From positions 1 to 48,213 of the forward strand of contig CALMVT010000163.1 in the NCBI GenBank assembly GCA_937873175.1: 48,213 bases of DNA, written 5' to 3'. The position numbers and the translations under genes are program-made. The notes beneath the pieces were generated by a model. That model was given only the letters and a program-made list of their open reading frames with translations, was not told where the DNA came from and made no database searches. The DNA is from an uncultured Acetobacteraceae bacterium (lineage in GTDB: Bacteria > Pseudomonadota > Alphaproteobacteria > Acetobacterales > Acetobacteraceae). Below are positions 29,845-38,600 of the stretch, in pieces; the stretch's first letter is position 1; every line of letters starts with the position of its first letter.

Positions 29845-30806
29845 CGGACCCGTTCAGCCTGGCGGCAGGCTGGCTGCATGAGACTATGCTGTTGCCGGCG
29901 CTCTATGCCGTGGGCGGGATGGAGTGGGAGGAGGTCGCCTTCGGCTGGGCGCTGTTCGCCTGCTACGGCGCGGCGCAGGTCGCGGTGACGTTCGCCGTCT
30001 GCCTGCCGCTGGAGCGTTGGCGCCCGGTGGAACGGTGGCCGGACCAGAAGGCCGTCTGGGTGGACGTGCTCTATACCCTGCTGTCCCGCGTGGGCGTGCT
30101 GCCGCTGGTGACGTTCGTGCTGTTCTACCAGCTCCAGGTGACGCTAAACGGATGGCTGTCCGATCACGGCTGGGTGCCGCCGACGCTGGAGCGGCTGTTC
30201 CCGGGGCTGCTGGGCCACCACCTGCTGACCTTCTTCCTGTATGCCGCCATCCTGGATTTTTCCGAGTATTGGCGGCACCGGCTGTCCCACCGGTTCGGCT
30301 GGTGGTGGGCGCTGCACTCGCTGCACCATGCGCAGCGGCAGATGACGTTCTGGTCCGATGACCGGAACCACCTGCTGGACGACCTGATCGGCTTTGCCTG
30401 GTTCACTGCCGTAGCGCTGCTGATCGGCATTCCGCCCATGCAGTTCCCGCTCCTGGTGCTGCTGCTGCGGTTCCTGGAAAGCCTGTCGCACGCCAATGCC
30501 CGGCTGTCCTTCGGCTGGCTCGGGGAACGGCTGCTGGTGTCGCCCCGGTTCCACCGGTCGCACCACGGCGTGCTGGCGGCGGGGCAGCGCAGCGCCAACT
30601 ACGGCGCGATCCTGCCGTGGTGGGACATGCTGTTCGGCACGGCCGATTTCGACCGCGCCTATGTCCGCACCGGGGACCCCTCGGCTGAGGAAGCGTTGGC
30701 GACCGGGAGCTACGTCCAGCAGCAATGGGCGGGGCTGCGCCGCATGGCGCGGATCGCCGGCTGGACCGGTCCCCGCCGGGCCGAGGGCTTCAAGCGGGGA
30801 CATTGA
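29841..30806 (+). CDS. Fatty acid hydroxylase / sterol desaturase family membrane protein
   Basis: A membrane di-iron enzyme of 321 residues with several hydrophobic segments. The histidine clusters of the family are all visible: HRLSH in SEYWRHRLSHRFGWWWALHS, HSLHHAQ directly after it, and HRSHHGV in the C-terminal part. These fit HX3H and HX2HH iron-binding motifs. Members hydroxylate or desaturate lipids, sterols or carotenoids. The substrate is unknown; no terpenoid genes are close by. It is coupled to the preceding beta-propeller gene by ATGA and convergent with ppa. Confidence 0.88.
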   Translation: MTDPFSLAAGWLHETMLLPALYAVGGMEWEEVAFGWALFACYGAAQVAVTFAVCLPLERWRPVERWPDQKAVWVDVLYTLLSRVGVLPLVTFVLFYQLQVTLNGWLSDHGWVPPTLERLFPGLLGHHLLTFFLYAAILDFSEYWRHRLSHRFGWWWALHSLHHAQRQMTFWSDDRNHLLDDLIGFAWFTAVALLIGIPPMQFPLLVLLLRFLESLSHANARLSFGWLGERLLVSPRFHRSHHGVLAAGQRSANYGAILPWWDMLFGTADFDRAYVRTGDPSAEEALATGSYVQQQWAGLRRMARIAGWTGPRRAEGFKRGH

Positions 30807-30816
30807 GCAGCTGCGG

Positions 30817-31341
30817 CTAAGTCTTGACGGCCGCGACCGATTTGCGGATTACCTCTTCCGCCGCGTCCTTCCCGGCCCAGCCCCTCACCTTGACCCACTT
30901 GCCCGGCTCCAGGTCCTTGTAGCGCGTGAAGAAGTGCTCGATGGCCGCGCGGGTGATGGCCGGCAGGTCCTCGACTGCGTGGACATCCTTGAACTGCGTG
31001 TGGATCTTGTCGTGCGGGACGCAGATGATCTTCTCGTCCTGTCCGCTCTCGTCCTCCATCTGCAGCATGCCGATGGGGCGGCAGCGGATCACGGCGCCGG
31101 GCACCACGGGGGCGGGGGCGAGCACGAGGGCATCGGCCGGATCGCCGTCGTCGGCGAGGGTGCCGGGGATGAAGCCGTAAGCCGCCGGGTAGGCCATGGG
31201 CGTGAACAGGAAACGGTCCACGAACACGGCGCCGCTGTCCTTATCGACCTCGTACTTGACCTGGCTGCCTTGCGGGATCTCGATCACTACGTTGATGTCG
31301 TGCGGCGCGTCCTTGCCGGTCGGGATTTTGGAGACGTCCAT
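30817..31341 (-). CDS. ppa: Inorganic pyrophosphatase
   Basis: Soluble family I pyrophosphatase, which hydrolyses PPi to phosphate and drives biosynthetic reactions. The 174-residue protein has [44 protein letters not shown] with the Asp residues that bind magnesium, and the [10 protein letters not shown] segment, then [16 protein letters not shown]. Length is normal. ATG 31341 is the family-like start ([23 protein letters not shown]). It is monocistronic, facing the hydroxylase gene and divergent from a tRNA and ettA. Confidence 0.96.
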   Translation of the reverse strand: MDVSKIPTGKDAPHDINVVIEIPQGSQVKYEVDKDSGAVFVDRFLFTPMAYPAAYGFIPGTLADDGDPADALVLAPAPVVPGAVIRCRPIGMLQMEDESGQDEKIICVPHDKIHTQFKDVHAVEDLPAITRAAIEHFFTRYKDLEPGKWVKVRGWAGKDAAEEVIRKSVAAVKT

Positions 31342-31459
31342 GGCGCGGTTCCATTGTTGGTTCGGGGCGGCGGGACCATAGCCGCGCGGGTGGGGCTTGC
31401 CAACGCGATGCTGGGGCCGCCTTGAGGGCCGAAGCAATGACGTGGTAAACAACGCAGGG

Positions 31460-31533
31460 GCGCCTGTAGCTCAGTTGGTTAGAGCGGGCCGCTCATAACG
31501 GCTTGGTCGCAGGTTCGAGTCCTGCCGGGCGCA
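31460..31533 (+). tRNA. tRNA with anticodon CAT (Met elongator or lysidine Ile2)
   Basis: Acceptor GCGCCTG pairs with CGGGCGC, the D arm is GCTCAGTTGGTTAGAGC, the anticodon loop CTCATAA holds CAT, and the T arm is GCAGG-TTCGAGT-CCTGC. Discriminator A (31533) is followed by CCC, so CCA must be added after transcription. It lacks the mismatched first pair of initiators, so it is not tRNA-fMet. Pairs C4-G69 and C5-G68, reported as TilS determinants in tRNA-Ile2, and the TTGGTCGC variable region favour Ile2, but Met elongator remains possible. Confidence 0.85.
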
Positions 31534-31599
31534 CCCGCTTGTCCCCTGATCCCAGCCCCCCTAAACACGCCGAGACACACGCCTGCAGGAGCCTGCGCC

Positions 31600-33279
31600 A
31601 TGGCCAGCTATCAATACGTTTATGTCATGAAGGACGTGACCAAGAACTTCCCTGGCGGGCGAGAGGTGTTCAAGGGCATCACCCTGTCGTTCCTGCCCGG
31701 CGTGAAGATCGGCATCCTCGGCGTGAACGGCGCCGGCAAATCGACGCTGCTGAGGATCATGGCGGGCATCGAGACCGAGTACGGCGGCGAGGCCTGGGCG
31801 GCGGAAGGCGTGCGCGTCGGCTATCTGGAACAGGAGCCGAAGCTCGACGAAAGCAAGACGGTGGCAGAGAACGTGCTCCTGGCGTTCGGCCCGCTGACCG
31901 CGGCGCTGGCGCGGTTCAACGCGATCTCCGAAGAGTTCGCGGAGCCGATGGACGACGACAAGATGACCGCGCTCCTGGCCGAGCAGGCGGAGCTGCAGGA
32001 GAAGATCGACGCGGAAGAAGGCTGGGACCTCGACCGCCGGGTGGAGATCGCGCTCGATGCGCTGCGCTGCCCGCCGCCGGACGCCAACGTGACGCGGCTT
32101 TCCGGGGGCGAGCGGCGCCGGGTGGCGCTGTGCCGGCTGTTGCTGGAAAAGCCGGACCTCTTGCTGCTGGACGAGCCGACCAACCATCTGGACGCGGAAA
32201 GCGTCGCCTGGCTGGAGCGCACCCTGCGCGAGTTCGCCGGCACGGTGATGATCGTTACCCACGACCGCTACTTCCTGGACAACGTGACGAACTGGATTCT
32301 GGAAATCGAGCGCGGGCGCGGCTACCCGTTCGAGGGTAACTACTCCTCCTGGCTGGCGCAGAAGCTGAAGCGGCTGCAGCAGGAGGAGAAGGAGGAAAGC
32401 GCCCGGCAGCGCGCGCTCGCCGCCGAGGAGGAGTGGATTCAGAGCAGCCCGCGCGCCCGGCAAACCAAGAGCCGTGCCCGCATCGCTAAATACGAGGAGA
32501 TGCAGCAGAAGTCGCTGGAAATGCAGACCGGGGTGGCGGACATCGTGATCCCGCCGGGTCCCCGGCTGGGCGGCCTGGTGATCGAGGCCGACAAGGTGCG
32601 CAAGGCCTATGGCAACCGGCTGCTGATCGAAGACCTGGACTTCAAGCTGCCGCCCGGCGGCATCGTCGGCGTGATCGGCCCAAACGGCGCCGGCAAGACG
32701 ACGCTGTTCCGCATGATCACCGGGGAGGAGCACCCGGATTCCGGGGCGCTCAAGGTGGGCGACACCGTGAAGCTCGGCTACGTCGATCAGTCGCGCGACA
32801 GCCTGGACGCCTCGAAATCGGTGTGGGAAGAGATCAGCGGCGGCACCGACGTGATCTATCTGGGCAAGCGCGCCGTGCCGTCCCGCGCCTACGTGGGCGC
32901 GTTCAACTTCAAAGGGTCGGACCAGCAGAAAAAGGTCGGCATCCTGTCAGGCGGCGAGCGCAACCGGGTGCACCTGGCGAAGATGCTGAAGTCCGAGAGC
33001 AACGTCATCCTGTTGGACGAGCCGACCAACGACCTGGACGTGGACACGCTGCGCGCGCTGGAGGAGGCGCTGGCCGAGTACGCCGGCTGCGCCGTGATCA
33101 TCAGCCACGACCGTTGGTTCCTGGACCGGCTGGCGACGCACATCCTGGCCTTCGAAGGCGACAGCCACGTGGAATGGTTCGAGGGCAACTTCCAGGCCTA
33201 CGAGGCGGACAAGCGACGACGGCTCGGCGCCGAGGCGACCGAGCCGCACCGGATCAAGTACCGGCCGCTCGCCCGCTAA
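31600..33279 (+). CDS. ettA: Energy-dependent translational throttle EttA (ABC-F)
   Basis: An ABC-F ATPase that binds the ribosomal E site and gates the first elongation step according to ATP level. The 559-residue protein has two ATP-binding cassettes: Walker A GVNGAGKSTL and GPNGAGKTTL, signatures LSGGERRRVALCR and LSGGERNRVHLAK, and Walker B LLLDEPTNHLD and ILLDEPTNDLD. The P-site tRNA interaction linker between them contains many Arg and Gln. It begins with MASYQYVYVMKDVTKNFPGGREV, the EttA-type N terminus. ATG 31600 is preceded by AGGAG at about 31585. It lies after the CAT tRNA and before a GNAT gene. Confidence 0.96.
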   Translation: MASYQYVYVMKDVTKNFPGGREVFKGITLSFLPGVKIGILGVNGAGKSTLLRIMAGIETEYGGEAWAAEGVRVGYLEQEPKLDESKTVAENVLLAFGPLTAALARFNAISEEFAEPMDDDKMTALLAEQAELQEKIDAEEGWDLDRRVEIALDALRCPPPDANVTRLSGGERRRVALCRLLLEKPDLLLLDEPTNHLDAESVAWLERTLREFAGTVMIVTHDRYFLDNVTNWILEIERGRGYPFEGNYSSWLAQKLKRLQQEEKEESARQRALAAEEEWIQSSPRARQTKSRARIAKYEEMQQKSLEMQTGVADIVIPPGPRLGGLVIEADKVRKAYGNRLLIEDLDFKLPPGGIVGVIGPNGAGKTTLFRMITGEEHPDSGALKVGDTVKLGYVDQSRDSLDASKSVWEEISGGTDVIYLGKRAVPSRAYVGAFNFKGSDQQKKVGILSGGERNRVHLAKMLKSESNVILLDEPTNDLDVDTLRALEEALAEYAGCAVIISHDRWFLDRLATHILAFEGDSHVEWFEGNFQAYEADKRRRLGAEATEPHRIKYRPLAR

Positions 33280-33300
33280 CTCGCGCCCGGCGGCGGCGCT

Positions 33301-33834
33301 GTGAACCCGGCCTGGGTGATCCGGACCGGGCGGATGGTGCTATCGCCCGTGGGCTGGCAGGACCTGCCGGACCTGCAGGCGTTGAAGGGCAACCCCCTGG
33401 TGTTCGCGCACATGCTCGGCGGCGTGCGGTCGCCGGGCCAGGTCGCGGAAGACTTGGCGCAAGACATCGCGTTTTGGCCGGCGCACGGGGTTGGCATGTG
33501 GCTGGCGCGGGAGGCATCGGGGCAGGCCGCCCTGGGCTTGACCGGCGTGCATGAGCGCCCGGACGGCCGCGGCATGGGGCTGCGCTTCGCTTTCCGGCCA
33601 GAGATGCGGGGGCGCGGTCTGGCGCGGGAAGCCGCCGGGGCGGCGCTGCGCTTCGCCCATGACCAGGCCGGGCTGCGCCGGGTGGTGGCGGTGGCGCGGG
33701 ACAACAACTTCTCGTCCCGCGTGCTGCTCGGCGCCATTGGGATGCGACCGTGCGACGCCTTTGAGCGCGACGGCCAACCCATGCTGGTGTTTGAAAGCGT
33801 GGCTACGCAGCCGCCTGCTGGCGCATGGCGTTGA
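33301..33834 (+). CDS. GNAT family N-acetyltransferase (RimJ/RimL type)
   Basis: A 177-residue acetyltransferase that should transfer an acetyl group from acetyl-CoA to an amine. The RimJ/RimL pattern is seen in RTGRMVLSPVGWQDLPDLQAL at the N terminus, and the acetyl-CoA loop in RPEMRGRGLAREAAGAALRF. VVAVARDNNFSSRVLLGAIGM near the end is the usual motif where Asn-Ser caps the last helix. The target (protein N terminus, antibiotic or metabolite) cannot be named. The start is GTG 33301 with a weak ribosome site, 21 bp after ettA. The end overlaps mlaC by 32 bp on the other strand. Confidence 0.85.
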   Translation: MNPAWVIRTGRMVLSPVGWQDLPDLQALKGNPLVFAHMLGGVRSPGQVAEDLAQDIAFWPAHGVGMWLAREASGQAALGLTGVHERPDGRGMGLRFAFRPEMRGRGLAREAAGAALRFAHDQAGLRRVVAVARDNNFSSRVLLGAIGMRPCDAFERDGQPMLVFESVATQPPAGAWR

Positions 33835-34411
33835 TCAGGGCGCCCACATCGTTGTTGTTGCGGGAGATGAAGGCTGCGTAGTCGCTGCGCTGGGTCACGC
33901 GCAGGCTGATGCCTTCCGCGATCACGTCGATGATCTTGGGCCGGCCCGTCGCGTTGCTGACCACCCATTGCACGTTGTTCGGCTGCTGGTTCGGACGGCG
34001 GATCACCGTGCCGACCAGGCTGTTGCCTTCCTGCTGGGTCGTGGTGGTCGGGTTGAAGGTGACGCCTTGGAACTGGCCGAGCCTGCTGCCGATGTTGTTC
34101 AGCAGCACGGCATGGAAAAGCTGGGAGAACTGCTGCTGCTGCTGCGTCGTCGCGGTGCGCCAGTAGCGGCCGAGGCAGAAGCGGGCGATGCCCTCCACAT
34201 CCACGGCTTCCTCGATAAGCGGGCCGAGCCGGCGCTTCTTCTCCTCGTAGGAGCCGGGTCCATTCACGATGTTGACCAGGGCGTTGCCGAGCTGCACCAC
34301 GAAGCCGGTGGCGTCGCCCGCCGGCTGCGCCCAGGCGCTCGCCCAGGGCCGGGTGGCGAAAGCCGCCGTGGCGGCGACGGAATAGGTCAGGAGGTCGCGG
34401 CGTGTCAGCAT
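33803..34411 (-). CDS. mlaC: MlaC/Ttg2D family ABC-transporter auxiliary protein
   Basis: A periplasmic phospholipid carrier that shuttles lipid between the MlaA outer-membrane complex and the MlaFEDB inner-membrane transporter. The 202-residue protein has a Tat-like signal (LTRRDLLTYSVAATAAFATRPWASAWA) and then VEGIARFCLGRYWRTAT, the central DVEGIARFxLGRYWR signature of the family, with KIIDVIAEGISLRVTQRSDY further on. A run of Gln (QQQQQF) is encoded by CAG repeats at about 34121-34145. No mlaFED lies beside it in the window. It is divergent from metF, sharing a 160-bp region with an 18-bp palindrome. Confidence 0.85.
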   Translation of the reverse strand: MLTRRDLLTYSVAATAAFATRPWASAWAQPAGDATGFVVQLGNALVNIVNGPGSYEEKKRRLGPLIEEAVDVEGIARFCLGRYWRTATTQQQQQFSQLFHAVLLNNIGSRLGQFQGVTFNPTTTTQQEGNSLVGTVIRRPNQQPNNVQWVVSNATGRPKIIDVIAEGISLRVTQRSDYAAFISRNNNDVGALINAMRQQAAA

Positions 34412-34453
34412 GGCTCTGCTTTCAATGATCGTGTGGCGGTTCTACGGCATACG

Positions 34454-34471
34454 GTCTATGGTCCCATAGAC
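34454..34471. promoter_or_regulatory. 18-bp perfect palindrome between mlaC and metF
   Basis: GTCTATGG (34454-34461) and CCATAGAC (34464-34471) are perfect inverted repeats separated by TC. The dyad lies in the region between divergent mlaC and metF, 43 bp from the mlaC start. It is too symmetric to be random and fits a dimeric repressor site, possibly for a methionine-responsive regulator. No regulator gene is adjacent. Confidence 0.5.
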
Positions 34472-34572
34472 AGTTTTGCGGAACGTGCGGTGCCGCATGG
34501 CGTTGCGTGACACCCGCTTTTTACTAAGTTGGCATGGACAGTGCGCCGCACCAGCATAGCCGGGATTGCAAC

Positions 34573-35541
34573 ATGAACCAGATCACCGCCCATCCCCCCG
34601 AGGCCGAGGCGCCCGCGACGCTGGAGCGTTGGCTGACCGGTCCCCGTTTCGCCGGGTTGCCGGCCCGCTCCGCGTCCTTGCCGGCGCCGGCGCTGTCCTT
34701 CGAATTTTTTCCGCCGAAGAACGACGCGTTGGAAGCGCAGCTTTGGACCTGCATCCGCCGGCTGGAGCGGCTGGCGCCGCGCTTCGTGTCCGTCACCTAC
34801 GGCGCGGGCGGCTCGACCCAGGCCCGCACCCACGCGACGGTCAGCCGGATCGTGAAGGAAACCGAGCTGACGCCCGCCGCGCACCTCACCTGCGTTGGCG
34901 CGTCGTGCGGGGAGGTCGATGAGGTGGCCCGGCAATACTGGGACGCCGGCGTGCGCCATATTGTGGCGTTGCGCGGCGACGCGCCGCCGGGCCAGGACTA
35001 CGCGCCGCATTCGGAAGGCTATGCCTATGCCGCCGATCTGGTGGCCGGGCTGCGCCGGGTGGCGGATTTCGAGGTGTCCGTCGCGGCCTATCCTGAAACG
35101 CACCCAACGGCGCTCAACGCCGACCACGACCTGGACAATCTGAAGCGCAAGCTCGACGCCGGGGCGACTCGGGCGATCACGCAGTACTTCTTCGACGGCA
35201 CGATCTTCCTGCGCTTCCTGGACCGGGCGCTGGCGGCCGGGATCACCGCGCCGATCGTTCCCGGCATCATGCCGGTGTCCAACTATGCCCAGGCGGCGAA
35301 GTTCAGCGCCATGTGCGGCACCAGCGTGCCGGACTGGCTTGGCACCATGTTCGAGGGCACGGAGGACGACCCGGAAACCCGGCGCATGATCGCCGCCATC
35401 GTCGCGGCGGAGCAGGTGCGCCTGCTGCAGGCGAACGGGGTGGACGAGTTCCATTTCTACACGCTGAACCGTGCGGACCTCACGTACGCCATCGCCCACC
35501 TGCTGGGCGTCCGGGCCAAGCCGGCCGACGCAGCGGCTTGA
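34573..35541 (+). CDS. metF: 5,10-methylenetetrahydrofolate reductase
   Basis: A flavoprotein that reduces methylenetetrahydrofolate to methyltetrahydrofolate for methionine synthesis. The 322-residue protein shows SFEFFPPKND, SVTYGAGGSTQARTH, LTCVGAS, ALRGDAPPGQDY, AYPETHPTA and KLDAGATRAITQYFFD, the string of family motifs that build the TIM barrel and FAD site. I start at ATG 34573 (MNQITAHPPEAE), 43 residues before SFEFFPP; ATG 34534 would give 13 more residues and neither has a convincing ribosome site. The palindrome lies upstream. uvrD follows after 124 bp, likely with its own promoter. Confidence 0.94.
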   Translation: MNQITAHPPEAEAPATLERWLTGPRFAGLPARSASLPAPALSFEFFPPKNDALEAQLWTCIRRLERLAPRFVSVTYGAGGSTQARTHATVSRIVKETELTPAAHLTCVGASCGEVDEVARQYWDAGVRHIVALRGDAPPGQDYAPHSEGYAYAADLVAGLRRVADFEVSVAAYPETHPTALNADHDLDNLKRKLDAGATRAITQYFFDGTIFLRFLDRALAAGITAPIVPGIMPVSNYAQAAKFSAMCGTSVPDWLGTMFEGTEDDPETRRMIAAIVAAEQVRLLQANGVDEFHFYTLNRADLTYAIAHLLGVRAKPADAAA

Positions 35542-35665
35542 AAGGCGGGTGCTGCCGCGCGTCCTGAGCGGGGCGGCGGCGGGCTGGCCGGGTTGGCGTC
35601 GTTTGCCATCCGTTCTATAGCCGAGTGATGCCCGCTAGGACGCCCGCCCGCAGAACTCCCGCACC

Positions 35666-38600
35666 ATGACCGAGTACCTAGCCCGGCTGAACCCCGAGCA
35701 GCGCCAAGCGGTCGAGGCGGTGGATGGTCCCGTCCTGGTGCTGGCCGGCGCCGGCACGGGCAAGACCCGCGTGCTGACCACCCGGTTCGCCCACATCCTA
35801 CTGACCGGCCGGGCGGCGCCGGGCCAGGTGCTGGCGGTGACGTTCACCAACAAGGCCGCCAGGGAAATGCGGGAGCGCGTCGGCGCGATCCTGGGCCGCC
35901 CGGCAGAAGGGTTGTGGCTCGGCACCTTCCACGCGTTGTGCGCCCGGATGCTGCGGCGTCATGCGGAGTTGGTGGGGCTGACCTCCGGCTTCACCATCTT
36001 GGATTCCGACGACCAGTTGCGCCTGCTGAAGCAGGTGATGGAGGCGGCGCGAATCGACTCCAAGCGTTGGGCACCCCCGGCGCTGATGGGCATGATCCAG
36101 CGCTGGAAGGACCGTGGCCTGACGCCCGACCGCGTGACGGCGGCGGAGGAAGGGGATTTCGCGGGCGGCCAGTCCCGCAGCCTGTATGCGGCGTACCAGG
36201 CGCGGCTCAAGCAACTCAACACCGCCGATTTCGGCGACCTGTTGCTGCACATGACGGAAATCCTGCGCAGCCATCCGGAGATCCTAGCGCAGTATCACCA
36301 AAGGTTCCGCTACATCCTGGTAGACGAGTATCAGGACACCAACCTGGTGCAATACTTGTGGCTGCGTTTGCTGGCGCAATCGCACAAGAACATTTGTTGC
36401 GTGGGCGATGACGATCAGTGCCTGGCAAGCGGAACGCCCATCATGCTGCCCGACCACAGCCAGCAGGCCATCGAAACCATCAAGCAAGGCGACCACGTCC
36501 TCGCCTGCTACGGAAGCGGTGAGTTTCGCCCGGCGCGCGTCACGAACACGCTTACCCGGCGCAGCAATCAGGCGCTCGTCCGTATCCGGCTTGCGGACGG
36601 GCGCGAGTTGGTCAGCACGCCAGGCCATGTCCACTTCGCCGACGTGATCCGGGGAGAAAGCCCGCAACGGTTCTATACCTACCTCATGCGGCGCGGGGAC
36701 CGATATCGCATTGGCACATCCCAAATCTACACGCAGGGGCACGCCAAGCCGATGATCGGCTACAAGCAGCGTTGCCTGCAAGAGCACGCCGATGCCGTGT
36801 GGCTCATCGACGCCTTTGCCTCAGAGGTTGAGGCGCGGGAGTGCGAACACGTTCTCAGCCTTCGCTACGGCGTGACGACGCTGCCCTTCATGGCACGCCC
36901 GACCGGCCGCATGACGGGCCTGGTTGGCGACCAATCGCGGCTTGACCGCATACACGCCAGCTTGACAGGCGGTGACGGCGCGGCCCGGCTCATGCACGAT
37001 CATGGCCTCGACGCGGATCAGCCCCATCATGTGCCGCAAACTGCCCGGGGACGGCGGCGCAACCTGACCCTCACTTTGTTCGCGGATCGGCGAGGCCGCA
37101 CGCCGATGCACCGCATCGCTGTCAGCGGCAACGACGCGGACGGGTTGGAGGCCGTGCGGGCCGCCGGGCTGAACGCGCGGCCTTACGCACGCAATCCACA
37201 GAACTGGCGGTTTGAGTCGATCTTCAAGGATGTGGCCCAGGTTGATGCCGTCCGGGTGCGGCTCGAACCGTTCATGCCGCACACGATCCTGCGCAAAGCG
37301 AATTTGCTCGGCAAACCGCTTACGCTCCGCCCGGCGTCGCAGGTCCGACCCGGCATGATGCTGGCCGGCGTGGACGGGCGGCATCACGCGGTCGTCTCCG
37401 TCGAGACCATACCCGACGCGATCACCGTCCATGACCTCGACGTCGAGGGCGTCCACAACTTCGTCGCCAACGGCATCGTCACGCATAACTCGATCTACTC
37501 GTGGCGTGGTGCCGAGGTTGAAAACATCCTGCGCTTCGAGAAGGACTTCCCCGGCGCGCAGATCGTCAAGCTGGAGCGCAACTACCGCTCCACCGCGCCG
37601 ATCCTCGCCGCCGCCGCCGGGCTGATCGCCAACAACGAGGGACGGTTGGGCAAGACGTTGCGGTCCGGCCGCAACGACGCCCACGGCGAGAAGGTCAGCG
37701 TCGTCAGTCTGTGGGATTCGGACGAGGAAGCCCGCATGGTCGGCGACCGGATTGAGGCGCTGCGCCGCGAGGGCCACGCGCTGGCGGAGGTGGCGATCCT
37801 AGTCCGCACCGGCGCGCAGACCCGCGCCTTTGAGGAGCGGATGATCACGCTCGGCCTGCCATACCGCGTGGTGGGCGGCCTACGGTTCTACGAGCGTGCT
37901 GAAATCCGCGACGCCATTGCCTACATGCGCGTGTTGCACCAGCCGTCCGACGACCTGGCGTTCGAGCGCATCGTCAACGTGCCTCGGCGCGGCGTGGGGG
38001 ACGTTGCGTTGCGCGCCATGTACGGGGAAGCCCGCGCGCAGCAGATCCCGCTCGCTCTGGCCGGCGAGCGCCTGATGCAGTCGGGCGGGCTGAAAGGCCG
38101 GGTTGGGGCGGCACTGAAAGAGTTGTTCCAGGCCTTTGCCCGCTGGCGCGAGGAATTGCCGCGCGACGGCCATGTGCTGACGCTTGCAAAAATGCTGGAC
38201 GAGAGTGGCTACACCGAGATGTGGAAGCAGGACAAGTCGCCGGATGCGCCGGGGCGGCTGGAGAACCTGAAGGAGCTGGTGCGGGCGCTCGCCGACTTTG
38301 AAACGCTGGCCGGGTTCCTGGATCATGTTTCTCTGGTGATGGAAAACGAGCAGAACGCCGAAGGCGACCGCGCCAGCATGATGACGCTGCACGGCGCAAA
38401 GGGATTGGAGTTCGACACCGTGTTCCTGCCGGGCTGGGAGGAGGGCCTGTTCCCGAGCCAGCGCACCCTGGACGAGGGCGGGCTGAAGGGGCTGGAAGAG
38501 GAACGGCGCCTGGCCTATGTCGGCCTGACCCGCGCCCGCAAGCTCGCCGTGGTAAGCTACGCCGCGAACCGGCGCTTGTACGCCAACTGGCAGAGCAGCA

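Noticed and set aside
31348-31363. Two GTTC repeats upstream of ppa, resembling a LexA box
   Set aside because: The spacer is eight bases instead of seven, and ppa and the nearby tRNA are not SOS genes.
34121-34145. CAG/CTG triplet run in mlaC
   Set aside because: It encodes a short Gln stretch in a normal MlaC and is in frame, so it is not a separate repeat element.
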